A DNA stretch of 64,000 nucleotides, taken from Photobacterium rosenbergii (lineage in GTDB: Bacteria > Pseudomonadota > Gammaproteobacteria > Enterobacterales > Vibrionaceae). Where the stretch lies: the NCBI RefSeq assembly GCF_003026455.1, contig NZ_PYMB01000001.1, forward strand, positions 1,302,001 through 1,366,000, given 5' to 3'. The translations under genes were made by a program, and so were the position numbers. Positions 8,926 through 17,586 of this stretch are shown here, piece by piece. Numbering within the stretch: position 1 is the first letter of the stretch; each line of letters begins with the position of its first letter. The notes beneath the pieces are model-generated. The model had not been told where the DNA came from, made no database searches, and saw nothing but the letters and a program-made list of their open reading frames with translations.

Positions 8926-9879
8926 ATGAACAACGATGACGCACTTCTATCGCAAAATGCCACCCTCAAACCCCGCGATATGGCCGGATACGCAGGTAAA
9001 CCGCCACATGCCAATTGGCCTAATAATGCCAAACTTGCAGTACAGTTTGTGCTGAATTTCGAGGAAGGTGGTGAGAACTGTATTCTTCATGGCGACACCC
9101 ACTCCGAGACATTCTTGTCCGAAATCGCCGGAGCGGAAGCCTACCCTGACCGCCATATGAGCATAGAATCCCTGTATGAATACGGATCTCGCAGCGGGGT
9201 ATGGCGTATATTCAACGAGTTCGAAAAACGCCAGCTTCCACTGACAATTTTCGCCATTACCACCGCACTAGAAAGGAATCCGGCGGTAACACAAGCGATT
9301 ATCGACAATGGCTACGATGTGGTTTGCCATGGCCTGAAATGGATCCATCACCAAAATATGCCAGTCGATGAAGAGCGGGAACACATGGCGCAGGCGCTAA
9401 CCCGTCTTGAAGACATGCTGGGCAAACCCGTTGTCGGTTGGTATACCGGCCGAGACTCAAAGCATACACGCCAACTACTCGCCGAACATCCATCAATACT
9501 GTTCGACTCTGATTACTACGGCGATGACCTGCCATTCTGGGCTTCGCTTGATACCCCATCGGGCCAAAAACCACACTTGGTGGTGCCATATACCTTGGAT
9601 GTCAACGATATGCGTTTTTCCTCTCCCTACGGTTTTAGCCATGGCGAGGAATTTTTCCAGTACCTGAAAGACACCTTTGACTGTTTGTATGAAGAAGGAG
9701 AAACCGCACCGAAGATGATGTCGATTGGTATGCACTGCAGGATTCTAGGCAAACCAGGGCGTATTCAGGCCCTCAAGAAGTTCCTCGATTACATCGGTGG
9801 CTTCGACGATATCTGGATAACCACTCGTACCGATATCGCCAAGCACTGGATAGCTAATCACCCTGCAGATAAACGTTAA
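8926..9879 (+). CDS. puuE: PuuE-type allantoinase (polysaccharide-deacetylase fold)
   Basis: This 317-residue enzyme hydrolyses allantoin to allantoate. It is of the PuuE type, which has a NodB-like deacetylase fold and is unrelated to the metal-dependent AllB. Diagnostic segments are QFVLNFEEGGENCILHGD near residue 40, EYGSRSGVWRIFNEFEKR near 85 and VCHGLKWIHHQ near 130. A very strong AAGGAGG site precedes the ATG. It is called hpxB in hpx-type clusters. It ends by overlapping the stop of the convergent lipase-like gene by 4 bp. Confidence 0.88.
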   Translation: MNNDDALLSQNATLKPRDMAGYAGKPPHANWPNNAKLAVQFVLNFEEGGENCILHGDTHSETFLSEIAGAEAYPDRHMSIESLYEYGSRSGVWRIFNEFEKRQLPLTIFAITTALERNPAVTQAIIDNGYDVVCHGLKWIHHQNMPVDEEREHMAQALTRLEDMLGKPVVGWYTGRDSKHTRQLLAEHPSILFDSDYYGDDLPFWASLDTPSGQKPHLVVPYTLDVNDMRFSSPYGFSHGEEFFQYLKDTFDCLYEEGETAPKMMSIGMHCRILGKPGRIQALKKFLDYIGGFDDIWITTRTDIAKHWIANHPADKR

Positions 9880-11138
9880 GCACCCAACCACATTTCAAGT
9901 TGTTGGGTGATCTTCGGGTCACTCAACAACTGGTTATGGTTCATGTCATAAAATACTTTTTTTGAGGGTTCGGCAAACATCAGGTGTCTATCATTTACCG
10001 GATGAACCCCCAATGCACTATTGAGTGGAACGAGGCCATCACCAACCAGCCTTTCCGCTAACAGACTTCTTTTACTCGCCGTTGTGGCAGCGATGGTGAA
10101 ACAGTCAATCCCCTCTGGCAGAGGCACCCCAGCCCGCTCGTCAGGCTTGTTTTGAAAACGATCAGCACCTTGCCAATCTTCATCAACAACATAACCGTAA
10201 CGAAGATCGGTGATACCTGAGCTTCGTAAGTTACTAAGAAGGTTAAAAGGGGCTGTATAGGGTGTTTTACTCAGAATAACACCCAGCTTGTTTCCCAAAC
10301 GCTCCAGAGGGGCACCATGATGAGGGGTCCCTAAGAACACCATCTTTTTCACAACATTGGGCCATGACATCTCCTGCTCTTGGCCATAATGAACGGCACT
10401 GCGTGACACTAACCCACCCATACTGTGGGCAATAACAGAAAGCTCTTCTATGGGAACAGGCCAATTTTTGACAAGTTGCTCCAGCAAGTCAGATAATTGC
10501 CTGCCATTTTGCGAGGTGTGAAGGCCGGTATTATACCTAAGGTAAACAGGGGTGTAGCCTAAAGCCGCTGACAATTGAAGACCATGATCAACCTCAACCC
10601 CATCATGCTCTCCTTTCCATAGACGATCATTCATGCACAACCCATGGACCATCAGAAGAACCTTCGTTGTGGCTTTTGGGATATGAAAAGAACGCAAGTC
10701 GTTGATTGGCAATTGTTCTTGCTGGTAATAAAAACTCATTGGAATCGCAAATTGATTGCCTTGTTCAACCAACCTGTCCCCCATTACACCATTAAGGGCC
10801 GACAGCATTGAAATACGCTCCAGAGTCTCTTCTTTACCTTCATCGAAGGACTCAAGCCAAGGCTGTTGTTTTTCCAAGACTTTATCTACCCCATTCCCCA
10901 ACAACCCGGTAATTTTGTAGATCCTTTTATAAACAAACCCGGTCAGCCCCCGAGTTCGTTCTGGAGTTTCGCCCCCCGGAACTCCCATCGTTCGCCAGAC
11001 TGACTGGTGGACCCCTTCAGCAATCCGTGTTGCACTCATCGTCGCTTGTGTGGCCAGTTGGCCGATCCCTCTGAGATCGGAAGCGTGAAAATGTTTAAAG
11101 CGCTTTGTCTTTGAAAGGGTATCCACTAAAAACTCCAT
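9876..11138 (-). CDS. Alpha/beta hydrolase, lipase/esterase-like (PGAP1/DUF676 type)
   Basis: This 420-residue protein has a serine-hydrolase core: the oxyanion strand VLLMVHGLCMNDRLW near residue 168 and the nucleophile elbow AHSMGGL (GxSxG) near residue 237. A LVGDGLVPLNSALG segment near 370 likely contributes the acid, and FYDMNHNQLL contributes the histidine. No signal peptide is evident, so it is probably cytosolic or peripherally attached. About 150 N-terminal residues form a helical region before the hydrolase domain. The substrate is unknown. It stands alone, convergent with the allantoinase gene. Confidence 0.75.
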   Translation of the reverse strand: MEFLVDTLSKTKRFKHFHASDLRGIGQLATQATMSATRIAEGVHQSVWRTMGVPGGETPERTRGLTGFVYKRIYKITGLLGNGVDKVLEKQQPWLESFDEGKEETLERISMLSALNGVMGDRLVEQGNQFAIPMSFYYQQEQLPINDLRSFHIPKATTKVLLMVHGLCMNDRLWKGEHDGVEVDHGLQLSAALGYTPVYLRYNTGLHTSQNGRQLSDLLEQLVKNWPVPIEELSVIAHSMGGLVSRSAVHYGQEQEMSWPNVVKKMVFLGTPHHGAPLERLGNKLGVILSKTPYTAPFNLLSNLRSSGITDLRYGYVVDEDWQGADRFQNKPDERAGVPLPEGIDCFTIAATTASKRSLLAERLVGDGLVPLNSALGVHPVNDRHLMFAEPSKKVFYDMNHNQLLSDPKITQQLEMWLGA

Positions 11139-11229
11139 TTTGCGTCGTTATGGGGGGTACAACGCATAGTGAAGTAATAAAATAGAATGATGAACCTAGA
11201 ACATGCACACTCGCCCTTTAAACCAGTAT

Positions 11230-12279
11230 TTATTTATTGATACTGACTCCGAGGCTTTGCAATGCCTCCTGGCTAAGGCTCTCGGTGTAGGTATTAATCT
11301 TCCAATGATCAGGGCACCATCCCTTCATGAAACGTTGGAAATCTGCCCAAGCGACACAATACAGTGGACGCCATTGCTGCTCGACATCGTTACCATCAAT
11401 TTGCGGATGATATTCTAGCAATGCCTGCTTCAGGGCTGAAAAATACCCATCAAGACAGGCTTCCACTTTCGCCTCGTTATTTGCCACACTTTCGCTGAAG
11501 TCGAGAACGCTGCTCAGGAACAGACACACATCCTTCATGCCACAGCCACCACCAACATACTGGAAGTCAACGGCAGCAACCGCATTGCCTTCAGGGGTAA
11601 AGCAAAAATTGGCCAGTTTGGCATCGCCGTGTACCAAGGTCTGGTACTTGTTTTGCGAAAGTATGGTATCAAGATGCTCGGCAGCAGATTTGAGTGTCTG
11701 ATCCTCAAGCACTGCCAACTCATCCGGACGTGTAGCCAAATGCCAGTAAGTCCCTGTCTGCCAGAGCCCGTGAGAATCGCAATCTGCTGTTTGGCCCGGA
11801 GCTATAGATCCAACACCAACCATGAACTGGGCATGGAACTGTGCTAACCAGTGTAAACAAGCCAGTAGCGAATGCTGCTCGATACTCTTGTGTACTTGGC
11901 TGTAACCCGCAACCGACAAATCTTCCAACACCAACAAAATTTCATTGTCATGCTGTTCCACCAGCAAGCATTTTGGCACTGGAGCATGACAATGATTGGC
12001 ATAATGCCGGTACCAATTCACTTCTACTTGGTAAGAATCCAATTTACGCTGATGAGAGCGTGAGGTATTCCACCCTCTGGGATGATTCGCAGTCTGCGAT
12101 GTCGCGTTTGGCAACAATATATATTTCACAATCACCGAAGGCCGAACACCCCCGTCCAAATGCAACCTGACTAACTCGCCATAGCCACTCCAAAGACTTT
12201 GGATATGCTCAACGCTTGCTACTCCGACAGCACCAACTGACAGAGCGACTTTCTCAATAATTTTTGTTGGGATGTTCAT
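11230..12279 (-). CDS. Phosphotransferase of the APH/choline-kinase/EcKinase superfamily
   Basis: This 349-residue cytosolic protein carries the Brenner-type motif LVHGDAKLANFCF (catalytic Asp, near residue 219) and the metal-binding AVDFQYVGGG (near 239). Both are typical of aminoglycoside phosphotransferase-like and CHK/ecdysteroid-kinase-like proteins. It would transfer phosphate from ATP to a small hydroxyl substrate that the sequence does not identify. Its start codon is only 18 bp from a heptanucleotide repeat that fills the presumptive promoter region, and no clear Shine-Dalgarno is present. Expression may depend on repeat length. Confidence 0.75.
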   Translation of the reverse strand: MNIPTKIIEKVALSVGAVGVASVEHIQSLWSGYGELVRLHLDGGVRPSVIVKYILLPNATSQTANHPRGWNTSRSHQRKLDSYQVEVNWYRHYANHCHAPVPKCLLVEQHDNEILLVLEDLSVAGYSQVHKSIEQHSLLACLHWLAQFHAQFMVGVGSIAPGQTADCDSHGLWQTGTYWHLATRPDELAVLEDQTLKSAAEHLDTILSQNKYQTLVHGDAKLANFCFTPEGNAVAAVDFQYVGGGCGMKDVCLFLSSVLDFSESVANNEAKVEACLDGYFSALKQALLEYHPQIDGNDVEQQWRPLYCVAWADFQRFMKGWCPDHWKINTYTESLSQEALQSLGVSINK

Positions 12280-12297
12280 AAAATTAAAATCAGATTA

Positions 12298-12405
12298 CTG
12301 GGTTCTGGGTTCTGGGTTCTGGGTTCTGGGTTCTGGGTTCTGGGTTCTGGGTTCTGGGTTCTGGGTTCTGGGTTCTGGGTTCTGGGTTCTGGGTTCTGGG
12401 TTCTG
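12298..12405. repeat. Heptanucleotide microsatellite (GGGTTCT), about 15 copies
   Basis: A perfect 7-bp unit is repeated about 15.4 times over 108 bp. The + strand carries 15 GGG runs spaced by 4 bases, a pattern able to form G-quadruplexes. It lies between the end of the SigZ gene and the start of the phosphotransferase gene (minus strand), whose ATG is 18 bp away. Because 7 is not a multiple of 3 and the array lies in a promoter position, copy-number slippage would change spacing rather than reading frame. Confidence 0.97.
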
Positions 12406-12543
12406 CAGCATTTTCCGTAATGCAATGATACGTCAAGCTCTTGCTTCTATTTGTCGCTTTTCCAAAGACCTCGTGCCTTTTCTTCCGAGTACCTGTTTCT
12501 GCTTTTGCTTCTCCCAGGAACTAGGACCCGCTTTTCCTAGGAC

Positions 12544-13116
12544 CTAGCATTTCTTCCTGCAAGCCCCCCTTTGCTCGAAGTCGATGATATTACCATGGCT
12601 GTCGAGCTTCATCTCGCAGCATTCGTTGAACAAACGATTGAGTTTTTCGCGGCTTTTTTGCACCCGGGACTTCAACGTCGAGTACTTCATCCCATGTTGT
12701 TCAGCGTAGTCCTTCTGTGAGGTGCCATTGATTTCAATTGCGCTCAACAGTTGCGCGTCTTCTTCTGGCAAGGCTTGGATAAACGGCAAGATACAGTGGG
12801 AAAGCTGACGATGGATACTCTCCCCACCTTCTGTGTACCAAAGTTCGTCTTCGGTAACCCCTTTGCCTCGTGCCCGCTTGCGGTAGAAATCGATAATGGT
12901 GTTGTTGGCCAACTGGAACAACCAAGACTTGAGCTTGTTCTTGTCTTTAACCGTGCTGATCTGCTGGTAGGTTTTGATAAGGATATCCTGCAGCAAATCA
13001 TCCACATCATCCGGGCACGAGACGTTCGAATGCAAAAATCGCTTTAGGCTCGTCTGGTATTGCTGCCAAACATCCTCAATGCGAAGGGTATTTTCCGGCA
13101 AGGCTCTGTCAGGCAT
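12544..13116 (-). CDS. sigZ: RNA polymerase sigma factor, SigZ type (ECF/sigma-70 family)
   Basis: This is a 190-residue sigma factor. Region 2 is VDDLLQDILIKTYQQIS with LKSWLFQLANNTIIDFYRKR (residues about 40-85). Region 4 is LLSAIEINGTSQKDYAEQHGMKYSTLKSRVQKSREKL (about 120-160). The tail NECCEMKLDSHGNIIDFE ending in a cysteine-rich C-terminus is the signature of the SigZ subfamily. No anti-sigma factor is adjacent. The stop is 139 bp from the end of the heptanucleotide array. Confidence 0.85.
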   Translation of the reverse strand: MPDRALPENTLRIEDVWQQYQTSLKRFLHSNVSCPDDVDDLLQDILIKTYQQISTVKDKNKLKSWLFQLANNTIIDFYRKRARGKGVTEDELWYTEGGESIHRQLSHCILPFIQALPEEDAQLLSAIEINGTSQKDYAEQHGMKYSTLKSRVQKSREKLNRLFNECCEMKLDSHGNIIDFEQRGACRKKC

Positions 13117-13131
13117 TTATTTCTCCAGCGC

Positions 13132-13161
13132 AAAAAGGTTATGGGCATCCCCATAACCTTT
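13132..13161 (-). terminator. Intrinsic terminator downstream of the GST gene
   Basis: Perfect 12-bp arms (13134-13145 and 13150-13161) with a 4-base loop are followed on the minus strand by a run of T. It separates the GST gene from the downstream SigZ gene. Confidence 0.8.
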
Positions 13162-13191
13162 GTAAATAGTAAATTAAGATATGACTAACCG

Positions 13192-13905
13192 TTAGCCGCA
13201 ACAACTGCTGATAGTACATATTGTGCTGTTTTTCAGCTCATTGCACGTTTTAAGAGTGCTATCTGACAAATAGGTCTCTGACAGATAAAAATGGGTGAAG
13301 TGCTGCTCGAAATCCTCGGCAACCGATTGTTCCACCAGTCCAGACGCCATAACTGCCTTTTGCCAAGCCTGGGTTTTAGGCAAGCAACACAAGAAATCAA
13401 ACCCCGTATGCTGTTTGATAATGTGTGCTCGATGCAGTAAAGGCAACCAAGCGATATCAACATTGCTGATGCTGTCGGATTTAAAGTAGCGGGACTCACC
13501 CGACAATTGTTTTTCTACCTTGGCAAAGGCAGTAACAAACTTCTCGTTCCGCTGCTCAAACGTTGCTTTATCTTTGCTGCTCATGGTGCCGCATTGAGTC
13601 ATATAGTTCTTGGCTCCGAGGTAACTCCATGCCCTATCAAGCGCCCGTTGTTCATTAGACACCCCAACCTCTAGCGGGCCATATTGATCTTCAATGTATT
13701 CAATGATCGCATCAGACTCAAACAGGGCGGCACCTGAGTCGGTGATGAGCAAAGGTACCTGCCCGTTAGGTGAAATATCCAAAAACCACTGAGGCTTGTC
13801 CTTGAGGCTAATGTATTCAATCTCGAAGGGAATATTGCGGGCCGCCAATGCTGCAGTCACTCGCTGGACGAACGGACAAATCTTGAAGCTAATAACTTTG
13901 AGCAT
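13192..13905 (-). CDS. Glutathione S-transferase family protein
   Basis: This 237-residue cytosolic protein has an N-terminal thioredoxin-like domain (MLKVISFKICPFVQRV with Cys10-Pro11, NGQVPLLITDSG near 50 and ESDAIIEYIE near 64) and an alpha-helical C-terminal domain. The Cys in the first helix suggests an omega- or stringent-starvation-like thiol role rather than classical conjugation. The C-terminus ends in CTISSCCG, an unusual cysteine cluster that also occurs in the neighbouring SigZ tail. It is monocistronic with its own terminator. Confidence 0.82.
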   Translation of the reverse strand: MLKVISFKICPFVQRVTAALAARNIPFEIEYISLKDKPQWFLDISPNGQVPLLITDSGAALFESDAIIEYIEDQYGPLEVGVSNEQRALDRAWSYLGAKNYMTQCGTMSSKDKATFEQRNEKFVTAFAKVEKQLSGESRYFKSDSISNVDIAWLPLLHRAHIIKQHTGFDFLCCLPKTQAWQKAVMASGLVEQSVAEDFEQHFTHFYLSETYLSDSTLKTCNELKNSTICTISSCCG

Positions 13906-14111
13906 ATCTAACTCTCTCTGATAGTTTGTATACCCGTAAGACGGGCACCATCAGGAAAAGACGAAAAAAAGATAAATAATTTCGTCTCATTGAACTAAAA
14001 CTTGCAAATCATTCGCAAAACAACCGATTTCGTGAATAGCCATTCACCATTCAGTTATCTTCAAGGTCAGATAGCATACAGTGCCAGCATCATTCACCAC
14101 CTAAATGGATC

Positions 14112-15086
14112 ATGAGTTCTCTACCCGTTTGCCGAGCAGCACTTAGTGCGCCTTTTCTACAGTTTCTTGATGATAATGGCCGTGATCCATCACCGCTACT
14201 AAAGCGCTTACGTATAGATAAGAGAAAGCTAACGACACCAACATTGTACCTTCCTTCACATGTTGTCAGCCTGATTGTCGACTCGGCCTCAAAAACCACC
14301 GGGCATGATGATATCGGCTTCTATGCTGCGCAGTATGTCAACAACCAAGCCCTACACCCTGAATTCCAACATCATTTAGCCAGCAGCGAAGGATTAACTG
14401 ATTTCCTTGATGCCTTGATCTCATTCCAACACCTGCAAGGATCTCACTTCAAGTTGTGGTTTGAATATCTCAATGGCGAACTCAAAATTTGCCACCAGAG
14501 TTCATTAAAAGCGACCAACAAGAGCTATGAACATGCCAATGAATTCACGACTTTCCTAATCATCAAACTATTGAAGGATCAGTTGGGTGCATCATGGCAA
14601 CCAAATTATCTAGCCTTCGACCACCAGAGTTCACCCAAAGCCAAAATTGTTGGGCAAACTGCAGAAAAGAAGGTGTTTTATGGCACTGACTTTAGTTACG
14701 TTCCTGTGAGCTTGAATGTAAATGACTTACAGCCATTTAGACGCCAACCCAATCAAAGGCACTGCTGCTCAATGGCAAGGGTAAAGGGCGTGGTTGATAC
14801 TTTTTGGCAGGAGGAGCACTTTGGGATCGATTTTGTTGCCCACCTGTTTGGGGTCTCAGAGCGAACACTGCAGCGGTTGTTTATCCAACACAATTCTTCA
14901 TTTAGGGACTATCTCAACCAGAAGAAGATCGAAAAATCGATGGTGTTGCTCCAACAAGGGCATAGTGTTCAAGCCGTGGCGGAAAAGCTGAACTATTCAG
15001 ATCCGTCCAACTTCTCTCGGGCGATGAAAAAGCACCTCAAACAGACCCCAACCCAATACTTGAAGAGCTTGTCCCTATCTAGTTAA
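14112..15086 (+). CDS. AraC-family transcriptional regulator (PF12625-type N-domain)
   Basis: This 324-residue regulator has an N-terminal ligand domain of the Arabinose_bd type (FLQFLDDNGRDPSPLLKRLR, then HPEFQHHLASSEGLTDFLDAL). Its C-terminal double HTH reads FGVSERTLQRLFIQHNSSF and VAEKLNYSDPSNFSRAMKKH, with the AraC signature near residues 285-310. It is followed 100 bp downstream by a co-directional serine hydrolase gene, which it may control. The inducer is unknown. Confidence 0.85.
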   Translation: MSSLPVCRAALSAPFLQFLDDNGRDPSPLLKRLRIDKRKLTTPTLYLPSHVVSLIVDSASKTTGHDDIGFYAAQYVNNQALHPEFQHHLASSEGLTDFLDALISFQHLQGSHFKLWFEYLNGELKICHQSSLKATNKSYEHANEFTTFLIIKLLKDQLGASWQPNYLAFDHQSSPKAKIVGQTAEKKVFYGTDFSYVPVSLNVNDLQPFRRQPNQRHCCSMARVKGVVDTFWQEEHFGIDFVAHLFGVSERTLQRLFIQHNSSFRDYLNQKKIEKSMVLLQQGHSVQAVAEKLNYSDPSNFSRAMKKHLKQTPTQYLKSLSLSS

Positions 15087-15186
15087 AGCTAGCGGTTTTA
15101 CCACTCGAAATGTCGTAATGTGATAGGTTAATTTTGCTTCCACCTCGTTATATTGCTGTTTCCAATAACACCATAGCGAGGTTGAG

Positions 15187-16398
15187 ATGGTAAAACACAG
15201 TCTCATCGCCCTGGCAATTGCCAGCACAGCAGCTACAGCGGACATTTCCGCTGAGACAGAACAAGAATACATCGCAGATTTCTCCCTGCAGACTTTTATG
15301 TATCCCAGTGAACAGGCTTCATGGTATTGGCAGAATTTAGACAAAGTGCTTCCCTATGCCACGCTGACAAAAGGTTCTCAATCCAAGCCGTTAGAGAGAA
15401 GCCTGATTGCACCAGAAAATGTCCACCAAACCCGCTTCAATGACCAAAGTTTGGGCTCGCTGCTGACAGGTAGCAACCCTTCTATAAACTCGATGATGAT
15501 CATCCAGAACGGCAAGGTCATTTTTGAACATTTCAATATGCCCTATGACAGCCAACATGTCTGGATGAGCAATGCTAAATCTATTGCAGGTTTGTTGGTG
15601 GCACTACTAGAAGAGGAAGGTAAACTCGATGTTGTAGAGCCCCTGTCGACCTATATGCCAGAGCTTGCGGATACGAGTTGGGGATCAACTCGAGTTATTG
15701 ATATCTTGAATATGCAGTCTGGTTTGGACGCAGAAGAAAACGATACCGCACGGGCCAACCCAGATTCCCACATCACCCAACTATTTTTTGCCGAGATCGA
15801 AGCCAAAGGTAATTACTACCAAACGTTGTTGAATATCCCACGCAAGAGCGATGCTGCCAAGGCATTTGAATATAGCTCCGCCAATACCCAAATCCTGGGG
15901 TTGCTGATTGCAAAAGTCGAAGGCAAGCCTTTGTATCAGGTAATGAATGAAAGGATTTGGGCCAAAGCAGGTATGTCCGATAATGGGTATATCACTTTGA
16001 CACCTGACGGCCATGAAGTGATCCACGGTTTGATGACATCGAACACCGAAGATATGGCCCGATACGCCATGCTCTACACCGACAGTTGGCAGGCGACTTC
16101 GGATGAAAGGATAATTTCACCAAGCGTTATCAAAACCATCCAGCAATCAGTAACACCCGGTGTTTATACAGTAAGTCCTGCTTCAGAGCAATTCATTGCC
16201 ATGACTGCTGATGAGCCTATCGGGGGAAGTTACCAGTTTGATGCTATATGGGACGATGGCGATATGTTCAAAGGCGGGATGCGAGGACAAGGGATTTATA
16301 TCTCACCAACCAAAGACACAGTGACTGTATGGTTCAGTAATCGAATTGAAAAACACAATGTCGCTGGCTTCGTTCGCAACTTTGTCAAAGACTTATAA
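15187..16398 (+). CDS. Beta-lactamase-fold serine hydrolase (class C-like esterase/peptidase)
   Basis: This 403-residue protein has a short hydrophobic N-terminus that may be a signal peptide (MVKHSLIALAIASTAATA). The catalytic SxxK motif appears as MSNAKS near residue 128, and a Y-x-N-like motif as EYSSANTQILG near 230. A GGMRGQGIYISP segment near 360 sits where the KTG-like motif is expected. Family members act as esterases, D-amino-acid peptidases or 6-aminohexanoate hydrolases; the substrate cannot be read from sequence. It is probably co-regulated with the upstream AraC gene. Confidence 0.78.
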   Translation: MVKHSLIALAIASTAATADISAETEQEYIADFSLQTFMYPSEQASWYWQNLDKVLPYATLTKGSQSKPLERSLIAPENVHQTRFNDQSLGSLLTGSNPSINSMMIIQNGKVIFEHFNMPYDSQHVWMSNAKSIAGLLVALLEEEGKLDVVEPLSTYMPELADTSWGSTRVIDILNMQSGLDAEENDTARANPDSHITQLFFAEIEAKGNYYQTLLNIPRKSDAAKAFEYSSANTQILGLLIAKVEGKPLYQVMNERIWAKAGMSDNGYITLTPDGHEVIHGLMTSNTEDMARYAMLYTDSWQATSDERIISPSVIKTIQQSVTPGVYTVSPASEQFIAMTADEPIGGSYQFDAIWDDGDMFKGGMRGQGIYISPTKDTVTVWFSNRIEKHNVAGFVRNFVKDL

Positions 16399-16402
16399 AT
16401 GT

Positions 16403-16434
16403 AAAAAAATGCCCTTACATAATATGTAAGGGCA
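16403..16434. terminator. Hairpin terminator between serine hydrolase and DUF3332 genes
   Basis: Eleven-bp perfect arms (16410-16420 and 16424-16434) are flanked by seven A residues on the left, giving a T-run on the minus strand. It lies between two convergent genes and could serve both. Confidence 0.65.
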
Positions 16435-16541
16435 AAAGGACCTAAGAGTACTACTTTATTATTCCAAAAGAATTGACACTAATTATCAAAGATAACTTAA
16501 CCCTCTAAAATATAAGTACCAAGATAATTAGAATGCCAATT

Positions 16542-16892
16542 TTATTCTGATGTGCTTATTTTTATAGGAGCAGAATGAAGCGACTCATCAATACTGCTAT
16601 TGACTTCCAACCACGTATCCGTATCGGTATCAAAAATATGAGGCTGACCGCTAATCGGGTTCTCACCGGTCCAAAATTCCAATGAGTTCAACACCAAGTA
16701 ATCCGCCCCTACCGTTACCGCATACAATGGCGACATCGCCATGTTCAGTCCGCCACGGGCATAACGGTTATCCACTGCTTTTACGTTATATTCCATTAAT
16801 TTAGAAGTAGCGACATTACTACCTACACAGCCACTTAACAGCACAGAAGCGACACCAATCGCTACACATCGTTTAACAATATTGATAGCCAT
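16542..16892 (-). CDS. DUF3332-type lipoprotein
   Basis: This small protein starts MAINIVKRCVAIGVASVLLSGC, a lipoprotein signal ending at the lipobox LLSGC. The body contains the DUF3332-like pattern of a mid-chain hydrophobic segment (MSPLYAVTVGADYLVLNSLEFWTGENPISG). A longer in-frame start at 16913 is possible, but 16892 gives the canonical lipoprotein signal. Its function is unknown; such proteins are common in Vibrionaceae. Confidence 0.65.
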   Translation of the reverse strand: MAINIVKRCVAIGVASVLLSGCVGSNVATSKLMEYNVKAVDNRYARGGLNMAMSPLYAVTVGADYLVLNSLEFWTGENPISGQPHIFDTDTDTWLEVNSSIDESLHSAPIKISTSE

Positions 16893-17088
16893 ACAACTTA
16901 TAATAAAAGGCAAATTTATCGACGAAGGGAATACTACTGACTGCTCAAATATGATCTAGCGACAAATACAATATCTGTTAGCCAGCTTGCAAGTTTAACA
17001 ATCAAAATATAACTGTCGCAAAATGACCTGTACAAGTTAAATATATAAAAAGTGAAATATTGACCAGATTAATAACAAAAAGACACTT

Positions 17089-17340
17089 ATGCAAACAAGC
17101 AATATTTCCACTAGTGAACTTCGCTTTTTATTTGAAGAAGGCCAACTAATAAGCCAAAGAATTTCACGACTAAACAACAGATTGAACGATCGTAGTACCT
17201 ATACTACTCAAATCGAAAGTTACCAACAACGCCTTAACCACCATCAGCTAACGGTAGATCAATTTAGCAATAAAACACTCGCAATGCATCAGGTTTTAAT
17301 GCTCCATCAATCAAAGGTATTGCACGCCATACTGTCCTGA
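17089..17340 (+). CDS. Small hypothetical coiled-coil protein
   Basis: This 83-residue protein has no signal peptide or recognised family. It is rich in Q, N, H and L, with a heptad-like helix (EEGQLISQRISRLNNRLNDR). No strong Shine-Dalgarno is visible. It may be a genuine small gene, but support is limited to its length, helical pattern and position in otherwise empty DNA. Confidence 0.45.
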   Translation: MQTSNISTSELRFLFEEGQLISQRISRLNNRLNDRSTYTTQIESYQQRLNHHQLTVDQFSNKTLAMHQVLMLHQSKVLHAILS

Positions 17341-17380
17341 AGATTTGGCATCTAGCACGTATGGTTTGAAAAAGATCACA

Positions 17381-17398
17381 AATTGAAACGTTTCAATT
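17381..17398. promoter_or_regulatory. LacI-type operator upstream of sulfatase A
   Basis: AATTGAAACGTTTCAATT is a perfect 18-bp palindrome with a central CG, as LacI/GalR operators have. It lies 189 bp upstream of the sulfatase start. The same AAACGTTT core recurs nine more times in this window, each upstream of a gene of the sulfatase locus. A weaker half-site, GTAGAAACGTTACAC, is at 17522-17536. Confidence 0.75.
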
Positions 17399-17586
17399 GA
17401 TAGGGGTAAAATTGTGCTGTACAGTTCATAGTGACTTACGCCACATAGTTGTAAGTCATTGAATTAATGCTATAGCCGCTTGAGTTTGATTGAAACTCAA
17501 TTGAAATACGCCATCAGATCAGTAGAAACGTTACACAATGAGCGGAAATTTTATAAGGTTAACGGCACATACACAAGGATAGGAAA

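Noticed and set aside
12298..12405. CRISPR array
   Set aside because: The units are 7 bp without spacers; it is a microsatellite. No cas genes were seen.
12272..12547. Open frame of repeated WVLGSGF heptapeptides across the microsatellite
   Set aside because: The frame is open only because a 7-bp repeat has no stop codon in any phase. There is no supporting ribosome binding site or homologous pattern, and the array lies in the promoter area of the minus-strand gene.
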